From Nodosilinea sp. WJT8-NPBG4 (GTDB taxonomy: Bacteria > Cyanobacteriota > Cyanobacteriia > Phormidesmidales > Phormidesmidaceae), in the NCBI GenBank assembly GCA_019359285.1, contig JAHHHQ010000055.1, forward strand, positions 1 to 64,000: a stretch of DNA of 64,000 nucleotides, read 5' to 3'. The notes beneath the pieces are model-generated. The model was not told the origin of the DNA. It saw only the letters and a program-made list of their open reading frames with translations, and made no database searches. This document shows positions 62,718 to 64,000 of this stretch, piece by piece (position 1 is the first letter of the stretch; each line of letters begins with the position of its first letter). A program made the position numbers and the translations under genes.

Positions 62718-63092
62718 ATGAAGAGAGACCTAGAGCTGATTAGAGAAATTCTGCTACGTGTTGAAGCGCTACCTATAGGTCATTTTTTGAGCAACATCGA
62801 AATTGATGTATACAGCCCAGACGTTATTGGTGAGCATGTTCGCCTATTGCAGGAAGCAAGGTTTATCGATGCCGAAGTCTCCAGAGGCAATAGCCAAATG
62901 GGAGTGACAATAGTTGTTGGTTATGCCATTGATAGACTCTTAAATGACGGCCATGACTTCATTGAAAATGCTAAAAGCGATACTGTGTGGGAAAAAGCCA
63001 GAGAGCAGATAGCTGAAAAATCGGGGGATGTTTCACTTACCGTCTTAAAAGCTGTCTTAGCCAAGACAGCTATGCAGCTATTTGGGCTCTGA
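62718..63092 (+). CDS. DUF2513 domain protein
   Basis: A 124-residue protein starting MKRDLELIREILLRVEALP, with the DUF2513 pattern of a winged helix (EHVRLLQEARFIDAEV) and a late LNDGHDFIENAKSDTVWEKARE. The family is common in phages, plasmids and genomic islands and is thought to bind DNA. ATG 62718 follows GGTC; a TTG 12 bases upstream is less likely. Confidence 0.87.
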   Translation: MKRDLELIREILLRVEALPIGHFLSNIEIDVYSPDVIGEHVRLLQEARFIDAEVSRGNSQMGVTIVVGYAIDRLLNDGHDFIENAKSDTVWEKAREQIAEKSGDVSLTVLKAVLAKTAMQLFGL

Positions 63093-63119
63093 AAAATCCA
63101 AGCCACAGCTAATTGACCA

Positions 63120-63395
63120 TCAACGGCTGTTCTCTACCTCAAATTCTGTAAACACCTTCGCCTGCTCCAGCACTAGCTCGATCGCTAGAGCCTGCATATC
63201 AGGCGGGTAGCCATAGTGCCGCAAGAGGCGTTCAACCATAACTTTCATGCGGGCGCGAATGCTCTCCTTCAGGTTCCAATTGGTAGAAGCGTTCTGGCGG
63301 ACGCGAACCACCAGGGCGACCGCCAGTTCTCGTAGCTTGTCTTGCCCCATAATGTCCGACAATGCAGATGCGGGGTATTTGGAGTGATCAAGCAT
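63120..63395 (-). pseudogene. Type I restriction subunit HsdR, C-terminal fragment
   Basis: MLDHSKYPASALSDIMGQDKLRELAVALVVRVRQNASTNWNLKESIRARMKVMVERLLRHYGYPPDMQALAIELVLEQAKVF is the conserved C-terminal helical end of type I restriction endonuclease subunits. The helicase and nuclease domains are absent upstream (63396-63570 is not coding), so it is a remnant of a lost restriction system. Confidence 0.75.
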
Positions 63396-63570
63396 GTCAG
63401 CTTGCCTCAGAGCAATGGGTCAACGTTTGGGAAAACACCATCACTGGCCTGGAGTTTTACTGCACCTGCAAGGTTTCAGAGCTAGGGAAACTTACGCCCT
63501 AGAACTTATTGAAGACAGTTCACCGCTGCGACTAAATTCAGAGACTATACCCAGCCATGTAACTTGCGAT

Positions 63571-63984
63571 TTAATCATCAATCCATCGCGGGTTACCCAG
63601 TGCGCTGTAATTGGCTTCGCAAGTGGCTTTGTAGATATCCAGCGCCATCTCTAACACCAGGCGTTCTTGGTCGCTGATCGTGGTGTCTTGCTGCACCAGT
63701 TCATGGATAAACTGGGTTTTGAGGTCTCTCGCATATAGGGCTGTGAGAGCGATCGCATCTTTCTCCTGGCGCTCCGTTAGATACTTGCCGGTGTCTTTGA
63801 AGTGGGCAATGTTGGAAGCTGTCAAAAAGTCAAGCTTTTTGTAAAGAGAGTTAGCCTGCTCAAATAGATTCCTCACTGCCCCGTAGGCGACGCTTTTCTG
63901 ACCAGTTTCGCTGATTTTATTCCTTACAGCCTCATGAAACTGGTTTGGGTCCGGTTTCATAGTTTTGGGGTTGAAGTATTTCAC
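63571..63984 (-). CDS. Hypothetical helical protein
   Basis: A 137-residue, largely helical cytoplasmic protein (MKYFNPKTMKPDPNQFHEAVRNKISETGQKSVAYGAVRNLFEQANSLYKKL, then DQERLVLEMALDIYKATCEANYSALGNPRWID). No motif recognised. It precedes the HsdR remnant on the same strand; whether it belonged to that system is unclear. Confidence 0.55.
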   Translation of the reverse strand: MKYFNPKTMKPDPNQFHEAVRNKISETGQKSVAYGAVRNLFEQANSLYKKLDFLTASNIAHFKDTGKYLTERQEKDAIALTALYARDLKTQFIHELVQQDTTISDQERLVLEMALDIYKATCEANYSALGNPRWIDD

Positions 63985-64000
63985 GGCTGTTACTCACACT

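Noticed and set aside
1..64000. CRISPR array
   Set aside because: No regularly spaced direct repeats of 25-40 bases and no cas genes were found.

Overview
The window is cyanobacterial. The left edge carries the 5' end of psbA (photosystem II D1). GCGATCGC-type (HIP1) octamers are scattered throughout, and there is a cyAbrB regulator, a DUF1830 protein, a PatA-type response regulator, a complete GHIJL-order twitching/phototaxis chemosensory operon and a recA with a cyanobacterial-type LexA box. The mix of chemotaxis genes, large gene families and many insertion sequences suggests a filamentous cyanobacterium with a fluid genome. This is inference; no rRNA or other decisive marker is present.

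Layout. 1-2.1 kb: psbA (minus), a long gene-poor stretch and cyAbrB. 2.6-14.1 kb: a decaying prophage. It starts at a 3' fragment of tRNA-Ser(TGA) next to a tyrosine integrase and continues with a minus-strand structural operon (terL end, triple zinc-repeat protein, portal, a membrane-anchored coiled-coil nuclease, scaffold, capsid, head-tail genes, tail collar). Its upstream end is cut off by an IS1634 remnant. Four of its genes are interrupted only by in-frame stop codons, with no frameshift seen. 14.2-23.2 kb: the chemosensory operon. 23.2-31.4 kb: IS and MITE scars, an exported RidA protein, a gene pair split by an IS630 element, and a convergent pair of truncated and transport genes. A ykkC-type (guanidine-I-like) riboswitch precedes an MBL-fold hydrolase and a BMP-family binding protein. 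31.4-37.2 kb: a scrambled segment with repeated fragments around a methyltransferase, a membrane patatin lipase and an HNH nuclease.

37.3-45.2 kb: a LysM/glycine-zipper protein, then a one-strand run of nucleic-acid enzymes: an EEP-type nuclease, a NERD-UvrD helicase, a DUF91-like nuclease, a GIY-YIG nuclease and RNase H. The middle three are spaced as a tight operon. 45.3-47.0 kb: an overlapping NadR-PnuC pair for nicotinamide riboside salvage. 47-55 kb: ordinary accessory genes (methyltransferase, aldo/keto reductase, broken thermonuclease, Tat-type binding protein, Nudix hydrolase, recA, DUF4336, Excalibur and CAP proteins). 55.2-64 kb: a second accessory block with a roughly 1,420-residue protein combining helix-turn-helix repeats, zinc-ribbon repeats, an SF2 helicase and an Rrp8-like methyltransferase. 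It is flanked by an IS4 remnant and a fresh IS5 insertion, followed by DUF2188, DUF2513 and a type I restriction (HsdR) fragment.

The best candidates for undescribed systems are the nuclease run at 39.7-45.2 kb, the giant zinc-ribbon/helicase/methyltransferase protein, the membrane-tethered nuclease carried by the prophage, and the riboswitch-controlled MBL/BMP pair.
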